Source of the DNA: Heyndrickxia oleronia
Lineage (GTDB): Bacteria; Bacillota; Bacilli; Bacillales; Bacillaceae_C
Direction: 5' to 3'
Assembly (NCBI RefSeq): GCF_017809215.1
Contig: NZ_CP065424.1
Span: 568,001 to 632,000, forward strand
Length of the DNA stretch: 64,000 nt
The notes beneath the pieces were generated by a model. It had not been told where the DNA came from. It made no database searches and saw only the letters and a list, made by a program, of their open reading frames with translations. Of this stretch, positions 24,062-32,688 are shown piece by piece. A program made the translations under genes and the position numbers. Positions within the stretch are counted from its first letter, which is position 1. Every line of letters starts with the position of its first letter.

Positions 24062-25147
24062 TTATTTTGTAAATGGAGCAGGTTGATAAAAATAATTTGG
24101 TTTTTTAATCTCATTTTTATACGGCTTATGAAAAATATGAGTAGTTGCAGGTGATAGAGGTGGTATGAGCCACACCCAATTTCCAGTGGGAGTTCTTCCC
24201 GCATCAACTTCATTTTCTTCAAATCGTTTAAACTGCTTTGCTGCTGTATGATGGTCCACAATACTGACACCGTCTTCTTTATATGAATGCAGTACAGCGG
24301 TATTCAATTCAAGTAATGCCCGGTCTTTCCAAAGTGAGGTATTGCTTCGCTTATTCAGACCCATAAGATCACTAATTTTTGGGAGCATATTATATCTAGA
24401 TTCATCTGCAAGGTTACGTGCACCAATTTCGGTTCCCATATACCAGCCATTGAATGGGGCGGCAGAATAAGTGATGCCACCGATTTCAAGACGCATACTA
24501 GAAATGATAGGAACGCCATACCATTTTAATCCTAAGTCCTCAAACCATTCTAGCTCCGGATGGCGAATCGGAACCTCAAGAATCAATTCGCTTGGAATAT
24601 CAAACCATTTTGGGGAATGATCATCGATTTGAATGACTAAAGGTAAAACATCAAAAGGAGTGTGCTTACCCTTCCAACCTAAATCTTGACAAGCTTTAGT
24701 AAATGCGAGGGAATCTGGATCCCCGATTATGCCATCATCTGTTTCGTAGCCTGCATAACGAATTAATTGATGATTCCAGATCCGGACAGAATGATGTTTG
24801 GTTTGCTGGTGGAAAATCGTAATCGTTGGACGGATTCGCCCTTTATTTGTTGCATACTCAATATGTTCTAGTAGAGCAGCATATATCGCTTTCTCGGTAG
24901 TTAGCTGTCTTTGGTCGATGACCTGTAAATTTTCCCAAAATAGTCTGCCGATGCAATGATTACTGTTCCGCCATGCCACTTTTGCCCCGTAGTCTAATTC
25001 ATCATATGTATGATAATAATGTCCGTTTTCCTGAATCTCCCGTTGGATTTCATTCAGTCTTTGTTTAAGTTGATCTTCGGTTTTATTCGTTTCTTTGTAG
25101 TATGTACGAATAAATTCTTCTGCTTCTGTAAGAATATCTATGTTCAA
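24062..25147 (-). CDS. nos: Bacterial nitric oxide synthase oxygenase
   Basis: This 361-residue enzyme has the oxygenase domain only, as usual in Bacillaceae. It oxidises L-arginine to citrulline and NO with tetrahydrobiopterin or tetrahydrofolate and electrons from general flavodoxins. The haem-ligand Cys65 is in [10 protein letters not shown]. The arginine-binding Glu lies in Gly-Trp-Tyr-Met-Gly-Thr-Glu-Ile, and the pterin site Trp-Val-Trp-Leu-Ile-Pro-Pro-Leu-Ser is near the end. TTG 25147 follows AGGAGG at 25155-25160 with 7-bp spacing; upstream in-frame codons (to 25222) lack a site. NO protects such bacteria against oxidative and antibiotic stress. Confidence 0.96.
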   Translation of the reverse strand: MNIDILTEAEEFIRTYYKETNKTEDQLKQRLNEIQREIQENGHYYHTYDELDYGAKVAWRNSNHCIGRLFWENLQVIDQRQLTTEKAIYAALLEHIEYATNKGRIRPTITIFHQQTKHHSVRIWNHQLIRYAGYETDDGIIGDPDSLAFTKACQDLGWKGKHTPFDVLPLVIQIDDHSPKWFDIPSELILEVPIRHPELEWFEDLGLKWYGVPIISSMRLEIGGITYSAAPFNGWYMGTEIGARNLADESRYNMLPKISDLMGLNKRSNTSLWKDRALLELNTAVLHSYKEDGVSIVDHHTAAKQFKRFEENEVDAGRTPTGNWVWLIPPLSPATTHIFHKPYKNEIKKPNYFYQPAPFTK

Positions 25148-25256
25148 AGTGGATCCTCCTATGATCAATCCTATTGTTTTCATCATAGAAAATCCGAATC
25201 GACAAAACAAGGGAGAATCCAAGATAGATATGATGATTTTATGTCAGAATCTCTAT

Positions 25257-25727
25257 TCAGCTTTTATTATCTTCGTTAATCTCTTCGGCCAATGTACTTG
25301 CCCACCATAATTTTTGATCACCATTCACATAGTTTCTAATTAAATCCCGTAATACATATGGTTGTAAATTTGCTTTCTCTAATTCCTCTATACCACACCA
25401 AAAAAAAGAGAGGTGGGGTTCACAAGATGGTGGAGTAATATCTAGGGAAAGTTCACTACTTTTGACTTCGAATAGTTAATTAATTTCACAATGGAGTATT
25501 CCTTTTTTCTCCCACTTATGCTCGATTAATCCAAGAAAATGATCTGGTGCACAATCAATACCCATTTCCTCTTGAATTTCTCGTTTTAAAGTTTCTTTGG
25601 CACTTTCTCCAAATTCGACATGACCACCAGGGAGGAAGGTGTTTGTATCCCCCTTTGCTTGAGCAAGTAGTATTTTATTCTCATGGATAAAAACGGCTCG
25701 CGCTAAATGATGAAATGGATTTTTCAT
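25257..25727 (-). pseudogene. Nudix hydrolase with premature stop
   Basis: The N-terminal 83 codons encode a Nudix protein with a full box (Gly-Gly-His-Val-Glu-Phe-Gly-Glu-Ser and Lys-Arg-Glu-Ile-Gln-Glu-Glu-Met-Gly). After His-Cys-Glu-Ile-Asn an in-frame TAA (25476-25478) occurs. The same frame then continues open for 72 codons with sensible Nudix C-terminal sequence (Leu-Phe-Glu-Val-Lys ... Phe-Phe-Trp-Cys-Gly-Ile-Glu-Glu-Leu), ending at 25257. One nonsense change therefore splits a gene of normal length (157 codons). A good AAGGAGG precedes ATG 25727. Confidence 0.85.
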
Positions 25728-25738
25728 CGAAAGCCTCC

Positions 25739-26322
25739 TTATTTGTACTCTTCCATCCGGCGATTCTTCTTTCCATGATAAAAGTCATGAAGATCCATAA
25801 TTGTCTCCTTATCTAACTCGCCAATCATTTTCGTTAATTCAATTCCAAAGTCAACAAAGGCATGCCCTTGCGCCGTCAGAATATGTCCATGAACGACAAA
25901 GGGCTGGTAACGATAATTCTCCTCCTGAAATCCTCCTAAAAACTCTCGTTGTTCCTTTGTTAAAGTTACCGTGTAAGGGATATCCTGCAAAACCTTTGAT
26001 TTTGCTAGAACATATACACCACTGCAATCGCAGCAATAATTTTACCTTGTTCAGCAAAGTTAGCAACCCAGCGAAACAATTCATGCGCTTCTGCTATAGG
26101 CTTTAAATCACCACCTGGTATGATGAGAACGTCGTAATCCGCTCCATCAATCTCTTTTAGAGTCATATCAGGAAGCACATTTAGCCCTGCTTCTGACCGA
26201 TAAGCATGATTAGCCAAGGCAAATGTATGTAAGTCATGAGTGCTTCTTAACATTGAAATAGCTGTGCTAATTTCAAACTCACAGAATCCCTCGAAAATAA
26301 ATAGTAATGCTTTTCTTTTCAT
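25739..26322 (-). pseudogene. DJ-1/PfpI family gene with frameshift at the catalytic Cys
   Basis: The first 101 codons (from ATG 26322) encode a PfpI-like start with Ile-Ile-Pro-Gly-Gly-Asp. The frame then fails at GCGATTGCAGTGG (about 26020-26035). Adding one T there gives Ala-Ile-Cys-Ser-Gly-Val-Tyr-Val-Leu-Ala-Lys and runs on smoothly into the open frame ending at 25739 (Gln-Asp-Ile-Pro-Tyr-Thr ... Gly-Gln-Ala/Gly-His-Ala-Phe-Val-Asp-Phe-Gly). The lost base removes the nucleophile Cys. It lies 11 bp upstream of the broken Nudix gene, in the same operon. Confidence 0.85.
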
Positions 26323-26389
26323 TCGATCACCCCTTTATATATTTCGGTGAAGAGGGGAGAATTCCTTTTTAGAAGAGATGAATAAAAAA

Positions 26390-26418
26390 AGAGATCTTAT
26401 TCAATCAAAGATCTCTAA
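26390..26418 (-). terminator. Terminator of the Excalibur-domain gene
   Basis: AGAGATCT (26390-26397) pairs perfectly with AGATCTCT (26409-26416). The A-run at 26383-26389 gives a seven-U tail on the minus strand. Confidence 0.9.
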
Positions 26419-26447
26419 CAAGTTATGTATCTTTCATATGAAGAGGT

Positions 26448-26711
26448 TTATCGCTCACAGGCAATTAAATCTTTATCACGATCTAAATGTGTATTCTTAT
26501 TGTAGAGCTCCTTTGAAACAAAAGGGGTATAGCGTGTTTTCCCGCCTTTGTTTTTGACTGATGCAGATTGAGCGACACCACCACGATATACCTTATTTAG
26601 CTCTTTGCAGTTTTTATAAGAAATGATTTGTGTCTTAGCTTTAGATGTATCTGATAATCCAAAGGCAAAAATTAAAATACATGCAAGAGCTAGAAAAACT
26701 AGTTTTTTCAT
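26448..26711 (-). CDS. Secreted Excalibur calcium-binding domain protein
   Basis: This 87-residue protein has a clear signal peptide (Lys-Lys then a hydrophobic stretch, with cleavage likely near Ser-Lys-Ala-Lys, residue 26). The mature part matches the Excalibur domain: Tyr-Lys-Asn-Cys-Lys-Glu-Leu-Asn-Lys ... Asp-Arg-Asp-Lys-Asp-Leu-Ile-Ala-Cys-Glu, where the two Cys form a disulphide and the Asp-X-Asp-X-Asp loop binds calcium. Standalone forms are extracellular; the role is unknown. GGGGGTGATTC precedes the ATG, and the gene has its own terminator. Confidence 0.9.
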   Translation of the reverse strand: MKKLVFLALACILIFAFGLSDTSKAKTQIISYKNCKELNKVYRGGVAQSASVKNKGGKTRYTPFVSKELYNKNTHLDRDKDLIACER

Positions 26712-26849
26712 TATTGAATCACCCCCTATACAGATTAATATAATGAAAAGATAGAGGAGAAATCAAGTGTATTCAGAAAATTTGATAAAGTTGGGGAAAA
26801 CAAAAAAAGTCAACATCGTTGTATGCTGACTTGTTGTTTCTATTCAAGT

Positions 26850-27645
26850 CGTTTGGTTACCGTGAACGCGAAGTTTCCTCCTTTAGGGGAATTAACCGCG
26901 CATTTTGGTTACCGAGTCCGCGGTGTATCCCCCAACCGGGTAACCAATCACGTCGAATGGTGACCGAGTTCACGGGATATCCTCCAACAGGGTAACCAAT
27001 CGTGCCCAAAGGTGCCCGAGTCCATAGGAAATGCCCCAACCGGGTAACTAATCCTGCCCAAAGGTGCCCGAGTTCACAGGAAATGCCCCAACCGGGTAAC
27101 TAATCCCGGCCAAAGGTGCCCGAATTCACACGAAACGCCCCAACCGGGTAACCAATCCTGCCGAATGGTGCCCGAATCCGCCTGAAATCCATCAACCGGG
27201 TAACCAATCCCGCCGAATGGTGCCCGAGTCCATAGGAAATGCCCCAACCGGGTAACTAATCCCGGCCAAAGGTGCCCGAATCCACGGGATATCCTCCAAC
27301 CGGGTAACCAATCGTACCCAAAGGTGCCCGAGTCGACAGGAAATCCCCCAACCGGGTAACCAATCGTGCCCAAAGGTGCCCGAATCCACAGGAAATCCCC
27401 CAATAGGGTAACCAATCCCGCCGAATGGTGCCCGAGTCCATAGGAAATGCCCCAACCGGGTAACTAATCCCGGCCAAAGGTGCCCGAATTCACACGAAAT
27501 GCCCCAACCGGGTAACTAATCCCGCCCAAAGGTGCCCGAATCCACAGGAAATCCCCCAACCGGGTAATCAACCGCCCCCTTTGGTTACCAAGTACACGCA
27601 GTTTCCTCCTTCACAGGATTCGCACACGCCCTTTGGTTACCCGCT
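26850..27645. repeat. Array C: 52-bp tandem repeats with GGGTAAC / GGTGCCCGAG boxes
   Basis: GGGTAAC (or GGGTAAT) boxes start at 26938, 26990, 27042, 27094, 27146, 27198, 27250, 27302, 27354, 27406, 27458, 27510 and 27562: thirteen units with no departure from 52 bp. About 20 bp after each box lies GGTGCCCGA(G/A), once GGTGACCGAG. Degenerate GGTTACC units flank both ends. The layout is the same as array A (GGTAAC, 14 bp, GGTTACCGAG, 22 bp), so the two arrays are related. Each unit can form an imperfect hairpin (CGGGTAACCAAT with ATGGTGCCCG). The array is GC-rich against its surroundings; apparent open frames on the minus strand are repeat artefacts. Confidence 0.95.
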
Positions 27646-27715
27646 AATTGATTCAAACTTTACGCTCAAAAAGAAAAATTTGAGAAAAGCGCCCAATTTA
27701 AAACGATCTTCAATG

Positions 27716-28366
27716 TTAATTAATAAAATCCCTCGTTCTAGTATCTGCCTTAATCCGAATATCGATGGAGCTGATTTCCTGGCTAAAGCTATCATTTTTC
27801 AAATGTGTAATATCAATATCCTTTTCAATTTTGATATTTGTTCTTTGATTTCCTTTTACTAGGACATCAAAGGGTCCAGCTTCTTTTAAAAGAGTTAAAC
27901 CATTAGGGTAATCGCTAATATCATGATTATAAATTTGGATTGTAAAAGGGACAGTATCATTGCTGTGGTTTTCAAAAATCAATTGACATTGGGCATGCAT
28001 GGTGTGCTTATTTTTTGTTTGGAAATGACATTGACTCAACTGTTGATCATAAGAAATAGCATAAATTCCACTGGAAAAATGTTTTTGCACGAAGTTAGTA
28101 ACTGTGGGTGGGATATTTGCGATTATAATGGTTGTAAGAATTATCAATCGGTAACGGAACTTTTTTAGTGAGATCCCGAGAAGGATTAAACCTAAAAGAA
28201 CCAAAAGGAATAAAACATTTGTAACATAATAGGTTTTTGCAGGGGTATACCAATTTCGGATAATTGTTTCACCTAAAGAGTAAGAGTTAGGATATGGCAG
28301 TATCAATACAATATATAAGCCCAGTAGGAAAAGAGAGAGAGTAAATAGTCTTCTATTTTTTATCAT
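27716..28366 (-). CDS. Membrane-anchored protein, unknown function
   Basis: This protein of about 216 residues has two to three N-terminal spans (about 8-26, 48-66, 72-92) and a C-terminal extracytoplasmic-looking beta-rich domain of about 115 residues with Cys, His and Asn-rich stretches. I do not recognise the family. ATG 28366 is taken because AAGGTGG lies just upstream; a GTG at 28375 overlaps that site. Confidence 0.6.
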   Translation of the reverse strand: MIKNRRLFTLSLFLLGLYIVLILPYPNSYSLGETIIRNWYTPAKTYYVTNVLFLLVLLGLILLGISLKKFRYRLIILTTIIIANIPPTVTNFVQKHFSSGIYAISYDQQLSQCHFQTKNKHTMHAQCQLIFENHSNDTVPFTIQIYNHDISDYPNGLTLLKEAGPFDVLVKGNQRTNIKIEKDIDITHLKNDSFSQEISSIDIRIKADTRTRDFIN

Positions 28367-28518
28367 TTCATCCACCTTATTAAATGTTTGATTATTCTGT
28401 ATTATACAGTCATTACCATCTAGTGTAAATCCTGTTTAAGTCCGTACAAAAGTAGTTCTTTTCACTCTTTCCTGGTAATAAGCTTTAAATAGGGATAAAA
28501 AGTGAAAGGAATGATTGC

Positions 28519-28950
28519 ATGCAATTTTACTATAGAAATCAAATGCCATTACGCGTGCTTGATGAGTGCGAGTTTTGGAAGCAGCAAGAAGAAGAGCATA
28601 CAGTCGTCATCCGGGAGCTAATGAAAGATTTAGAGACTGAGTTTTTTGATGCACTTTTTGAATGGGAAACCGCGTTTCGTGAGGCACATGGTCGGGTGGT
28701 ACGTTTTATTGAAACAACCATCCGTACAACGGGTACATTTACTTATGAATTATATCGGGAATTAACAAAACTCGTATCTTTTTGTTTGGAGCAAAGTGTA
28801 CAATTCATTGCTTTTTGTAATCAACTGATTCAGGAAAGTGAACCAATCGTCAACAATCCAACGGCAAAAGTAGTTATGAAGCATATTATTGATGAATCGG
28901 AGTATTTTGTCGGCATCGCTCAGGCAGTTTTATATAGTAAGTACATATAG
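28519..28950 (+). CDS. DUF2935 family protein
   Basis: This 143-residue helical protein has Arg-Val-Leu-Asp-Glu-Cys-Glu-Phe-Trp-Lys-Gln-Gln-Glu-Glu-Glu-His and Ile-Ile-Asp-Glu-Ser-Glu-Tyr-Phe, the acidic and His pattern of DUF2935. The family is common in Bacillus and Clostridium and is suspected to be a four-helix metal-binding fold; its function is unknown. AAAGGAATGATTGC precedes ATG 28519. It is monocistronic with a terminator. Confidence 0.82.
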   Translation: MQFYYRNQMPLRVLDECEFWKQQEEEHTVVIRELMKDLETEFFDALFEWETAFREAHGRVVRFIETTIRTTGTFTYELYRELTKLVSFCLEQSVQFIAFCNQLIQESEPIVNNPTAKVVMKHIIDESEYFVGIAQAVLYSKYI

Positions 28951-28974
28951 AGACCTAGAAGGGGTCTCTTTTTT
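28949..28974 (+). terminator. Intrinsic terminator after the DUF2935 gene
   Basis: AGAGACC (28949-28955) pairs with GGTCTCT (28963-28969), followed by a T-run. The stop codon overlaps the stem base. Confidence 0.85.
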
Positions 28975-29055
28975 GTAGAATCTTTTTTCTTAAGTATTAT
29001 TCATCCAGAATCGTACATAGTAAAAATGGGAACTTCTAAATAAAGGAGATAGGCT

Positions 29056-29547
29056 ATGGTAGGACTTATTACTGCAATTATTATTTTTAATTTTATTGCA
29101 TTTAAAGTAGCAGCAAAAAAACTATCAACTAATCGAATCGTACACATTATCGCATTTACCCTCGTATTGCAAACAATTTTCGATCTATATATTGAATTTA
29201 AATACCATGGATATTGGTATTTTACCAAGGGGATTGAGTATTCAGGATTGCTTGCTCATCTCCTTGTAGTTCCACCTGTAAATGTATTGTTTATAAAATG
29301 GTATCCACATCATGCGAAATGGTGGAAAGTATTTCTATATTATTTACTATGGGAAATCGGAACTTTAGGATATGAATTTTTAGCTCTTCTCCCAGAGCCA
29401 TGGGGATATTTTCATTATGGCTGGTGGAATATCGGATATTCCATTATTCTTAATCCGATCTTATTGATCCTATTATATTTATATTACAAGTGGATAGTAA
29501 AAATAGAAAAAAGTGCATGTAATCATTATGAAAGAGGCTTATTATGA
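29056..29547 (+). CDS. CBO0543-like multi-span membrane protein
   Basis: This 163-residue protein has five likely membrane helices and the aromatic-rich blocks Leu-Tyr-Ile-Glu-Phe-Lys-Tyr-His-Gly-Tyr-Trp-Tyr-Phe and Pro-Glu-Pro-Trp-Gly-Tyr-Phe-His-Tyr-Gly-Trp-Trp-Asn, typical of the CBO0543 family of spore-forming Firmicutes. The function is unknown. AAAGGAGAT precedes ATG 29056. The stop overlaps the start of the next membrane gene (ATGA), so they form an operon. Confidence 0.78.
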   Translation: MVGLITAIIIFNFIAFKVAAKKLSTNRIVHIIAFTLVLQTIFDLYIEFKYHGYWYFTKGIEYSGLLAHLLVVPPVNVLFIKWYPHHAKWWKVFLYYLLWEIGTLGYEFLALLPEPWGYFHYGWWNIGYSIILNPILLILLYLYYKWIVKIEKSACNHYERGLL

Positions 29548-30368
29548 AGAAAAACTCACTGATATATGCGATCTTAACATTTATACATCTTGTATTAGTG
29601 ATTATTACCTTTGTGAAAAAATGGGATAAAAAACCTTGGATTCTGCTCTTTTCAAGCATTGGACAAGCCTATGTTTTCGAATATTTCGTGCTTAATATAT
29701 TGAAGAGTTATAAATATTATCCAAAGGTTTTTAGCAATAAATGGCAAGATACGATTATGGGGGCGATTATCTCTCAAGCATTTACAGTCCCGATTATGGC
29801 AACAGCCCTTGCTTTGTTTCAAAAAAAATGGACATGGAGTCTCGGAGCAACATTTTTATATGCTGGAATTGAATGGTTATTTATCCGATTAGGCTTATTC
29901 AAGAAAAACTGGTGGAAGACAATCTACACGCTTATATCTTTACCTTTTTTCTTTTGGGTTGTAAAAAAGTGGTCACTACTTCTTGAGGGAAAACCAGAAA
30001 AATGGACAGCGCGAATAACTGTTCTTCTAATCTTCTGGGTGAATTATTTGAATACAAATTTCGTATTAGTGGCTATCTCAAAAAAGTTTTTAATCCGAAT
30101 AAAATGGAGCAAAAAGTACTATCAGCATTTTATCATTGCACCAGCATATTTTATGATCCAATCTGTGATCGCCTATGTTGCATTGCTAACTAAAAAATGG
30201 GCACTAGGACTAGGAACCCTTCACCTAATGGATCAACTATTATATCGTCTCAACTGGATAAAAGCCAAAAGATGGACTGTTTATTGTATGATCCCACTCC
30301 ATTTAACAAACCTGTTATTAGTAAAATTATTTAAAAAACAAATGGAGTCAGGCCAAGAAGGCACCTGA
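29544..30368 (+). CDS. Multi-span membrane protein, unknown, paired with the CBO0543-like gene
   Basis: This 274-residue basic membrane protein has about eight hydrophobic helices separated by Lys/Trp-rich turns (Lys-Lys-Trp-Asp-Lys-Lys-Pro-Trp, Lys-Lys-Asn-Trp-Trp-Lys). It may contain two similar halves. It is coupled to the upstream gene through ATGA. The C-terminal codons lie in the stem of the convergent terminator. I cannot name a function. Confidence 0.7.
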   Translation: MKKNSLIYAILTFIHLVLVIITFVKKWDKKPWILLFSSIGQAYVFEYFVLNILKSYKYYPKVFSNKWQDTIMGAIISQAFTVPIMATALALFQKKWTWSLGATFLYAGIEWLFIRLGLFKKNWWKTIYTLISLPFFFWVVKKWSLLLEGKPEKWTARITVLLIFWVNYLNTNFVLVAISKKFLIRIKWSKKYYQHFIIAPAYFMIQSVIAYVALLTKKWALGLGTLHLMDQLLYRLNWIKAKRWTVYCMIPLHLTNLLLVKLFKKQMESGQEGT

Positions 30369-30378
30369 CTCCATTTGT
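30338..30378. terminator. Terminator between the convergent membrane and LigB-like genes
   Basis: ACAAATGGAGTCAGG (30338-30352) pairs perfectly with CCTGACTCCATTTGT (30364-30378). The A-run at 30333-30338 gives a U-tail on the minus strand, so it mainly serves the gene at 30389. It overlaps the last codons of the plus-strand gene. Confidence 0.88.
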
Positions 30379-30388
30379 TAATATGGTA

Positions 30389-31270
30389 TCAGTAAACATG
30401 ATAGGATGTTTGACTGGATGTGATTTCTGCGCAGATCAGTCCAAAATAAGTTGGAACCTCATAGGAATAAAGGTGAATATTGCGGGCTTCCTTTGGAATA
30501 GCACCTGCTAAAATGAGTGTTTGCCAAATTCCATCGGGTTTGGCGGCATCAATATATTCTTGATCAAACTCGGCCATTTTTTCGAGCTCATTGGAGCGAA
30601 TAAATCCAACAACCTCTTCATCAAGTAGTGCTGCAGCGGGGTCAAAGCCATATGGACCACGCTCATCATGGGCATGTGCCCAGTCGCAGCTTGCAATTAG
30701 AGCGACACGTTTGTTCGATTTTTGGACCACCTGATTCATCATTTGACCAAGCTTAATATGCGTTTCAAATGATAAGTCTCTTGATGGATTGATAACAACA
30801 ATTGGTACATCTGGCATAAAAGATAAAGGAACAATTGCACCCCAATCGAGTGGCAAGCAGGAAATGGGGCCAGAGGCTGTTCCGTAATTAATAGAGGCAA
30901 TAGGAATGTTGTGCTCCTTTGCTTCTTTTGTAATGGCAAGTGCTAGATCACGATCGACATACCGTTCAAGCTCGTAAAATCCATCATTCTCTTCAACAAA
31001 TCCATACATTTTTTCACTATTAGATACTGAAAAATACCCATCAATTCTTGTGCCATGAGGTGTAAGAACAATAATCGTGTCTGGCTTAGCATCATGCATT
31101 TTATGACCGAGCTTCATCATACTATCTCTTGTTAGCCTCATTCTTTCTGGTTTCGTACCACCTAATTCAGGTATGATTTCACTACCATGAGGGGCAATAC
31201 AAGCAAACACAAAAGGATTCATCCTCATCACTCTTTCAGTAACATATTTTACAAATCTATTCGACAACAT
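30389..31270 (-). CDS. LigB-type (class III extradiol dioxygenase / MEMO-like) protein
   Basis: This protein of about 294 residues belongs to the LigB/MEMO/AmmeMemoRadiSam-B group. Seen motifs are Cys-Ile-Ala-Pro-His-Gly-Ser-Glu near the start, Val-Leu-Thr-Pro-His-Gly-Thr, Leu-Pro-Leu-Asp-Trp-Gly-Ala-Ile-Val-Pro-Leu, and Ala-Ser-Cys-Asp-Trp-Ala-His-Ala-His. They supply His residues for a non-haem iron, consistent with an aromatic-ring extradiol dioxygenase. ATG 31270 has AAAGGAG at 31280-31286; starts at 31228 or 31222 remain possible. It lies 32 bp after hssS on the same strand, so it may be part of that transcript. Confidence 0.82.
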   Translation of the reverse strand: MLSNRFVKYVTERVMRMNPFVFACIAPHGSEIIPELGGTKPERMRLTRDSMMKLGHKMHDAKPDTIIVLTPHGTRIDGYFSVSNSEKMYGFVEENDGFYELERYVDRDLALAITKEAKEHNIPIASINYGTASGPISCLPLDWGAIVPLSFMPDVPIVVINPSRDLSFETHIKLGQMMNQVVQKSNKRVALIASCDWAHAHDERGPYGFDPAAALLDEEVVGFIRSNELEKMAEFDQEYIDAAKPDGIWQTLILAGAIPKEARNIHLYSYEVPTYFGLICAEITSSQTSYHVY

Positions 31271-31302
31271 TAGCCGAGACTCCTTTAAATAGTAGGGAAA
31301 AA

Positions 31303-32688
31303 TCAATTTGATGTTAAAGGGAGTTCGATAAAGAATGTGGTTCCTCTTCCTAACATGCTTTCTACGTGGATTTTCCCATCATGCAATTCGATAATCTTTT
31401 TCGTAATAGCCAGTCCTAAACCACTACTTCCTTCTTTTCGAATCCGCGATTTATCTGCTTTATAAAAGCGTTGAAAAATATGTGGAAGATCCTCTTTTGA
31501 AATGCCAATTCCTGTATCCGATATCTCGATATAACATTTTTCATTATCTGAACGGATATTTATTGAAATCGTACCTCCGGTTTCGCTAAATTTAATACTA
31601 TTTGTAATCAGATTCGTCCAAGCCTGTTGAAGCAGCTTCTGATCGGCATGAATAAAAACAGATGGAAGCTCCATATCAATGGCTATGTCTTTTTCTCTCC
31701 AGCTCCATTCTGTCATAAACAGCACCTGCTTGATTTGTTGGGAAAGATCGAACCTATCCTTTTCAACAATTCCTTCCTCTTTATCTAAAGATGCAAGGGT
31801 AAGTAATTGTTTACTTAATTGTGATAAACGACGACTTTCATCCTCGATGATCGAAAGATAGTGCTTTCTCTTTTCCTCTGTAATAGTTTCTAGTTGTAAG
31901 GTTTGTGAGAATCCCTGAATTGAGGCAAGTGGTGATTGAATTTCATGCGATACATTAGAAACAAACTCCTGGCGCATGGCTTCCAGCTGCTCCAAGCTCT
32001 TGGTCATTGAGGAAAAATGACTTGCAAGCTGTCCGATTTCATCGCGCCGATGCACTTGTAATTGAATATTATAATTTCCTTTTGCAATCTTCTTGGTGGC
32101 CTCCGTTAATTTACTGATTGGCTTTACAATATATCTAGTGCTAATCACGACAAAAATCACACTAAGCAGAATAGTAACAGCTAGTAAAATGGCAAAAAAG
32201 ATCCGCATTTCTCCAAACTGGACTTCAAGATTTGGGCGAATAAAAAGGGCATGAGGAGCTCCGTCAACGATTACAGGTACCCCAATTGTATTCTTCAAAA
32301 CATTATCAAAAAAACCCGTCACGAACAGTTTAGAAGGAAATTGATTGATTCCATGATATGTTTTACCACTAACTACATCCTGAATAATATATTGATCCAA
32401 TTCTTTTTTTCGAAAATCACCACCATAGAAGGTCCCATTTCCATCAGAAGCGACTAAATACATTTGATATCCTAACTGGCTGATATGGGACAAATATTGG
32501 TTTATATCTATACTGGAATGGTTCTGATAATAGGATTGAATATCCTTAGCCATTCTCGTTACCTTTTCATCATTATGAGGCTTTAAATAAAAATGATAGT
32601 AAGCATTGGAGAGGAAAAAGGAAAGTAGACTGCTGAATATCATCACAACGATTGTCGTGACGACGATTCGTAAATAAAGTGTTTTCAC
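31303..32688 (-). CDS. hssS: HssS-like sensor histidine kinase
   Basis: This is a 461-residue kinase. Transmembrane helix 1 (8-30) is followed by an extracellular sensor (31-162), transmembrane helix 2 (163-185), HAMP, then HisKA with phospho-acceptor His248 (Asn-Val-Ser-His-Glu-Ile). The HATPase has Asn-Ser-Ile-Lys-Phe (N box), Asp-Thr-Gly-Ile-Gly and Gly-Leu-Gly-Leu-Ala. The sensor carries Ser-Asn-Ala-Tyr-Tyr-His and Leu-Phe-Val-Thr-Gly-Phe-Phe-Asp-Asn-Val, which I recognise from the haem-sensing HssS of Staphylococcus and Bacillus. It should autophosphorylate on haem exposure and signal to HssR. GTG 32688 overlaps the hssR stop (GTGA). The usual hrtAB efflux genes are not adjacent. Confidence 0.85.
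   Translation of the reverse strand: MKTLYLRIVVTTIVVMIFSSLLSFFLSNAYYHFYLKPHNDEKVTRMAKDIQSYYQNHSSIDINQYLSHISQLGYQMYLVASDGNGTFYGGDFRKKELDQYIIQDVVSGKTYHGINQFPSKLFVTGFFDNVLKNTIGVPVIVDGAPHALFIRPNLEVQFGEMRIFFAILLAVTILLSVIFVVISTRYIVKPISKLTEATKKIAKGNYNIQLQVHRRDEIGQLASHFSSMTKSLEQLEAMRQEFVSNVSHEIQSPLASIQGFSQTLQLETITEEKRKHYLSIIEDESRRLSQLSKQLLTLASLDKEEGIVEKDRFDLSQQIKQVLFMTEWSWREKDIAIDMELPSVFIHADQKLLQQAWTNLITNSIKFSETGGTISINIRSDNEKCYIEISDTGIGISKEDLPHIFQRFYKADKSRIRKEGSSGLGLAITKKIIELHDGKIHVESMLGRGTTFFIELPLTSN

Noticed and set aside
26857..27477. Several overlapping open frames on the minus strand with Gly-, Trp- and Pro-rich repeats
   Set aside because: They follow from the GC-rich 52-bp repeat and shift frame between units because 52 is not a multiple of three. 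No start signal or conserved protein is seen.
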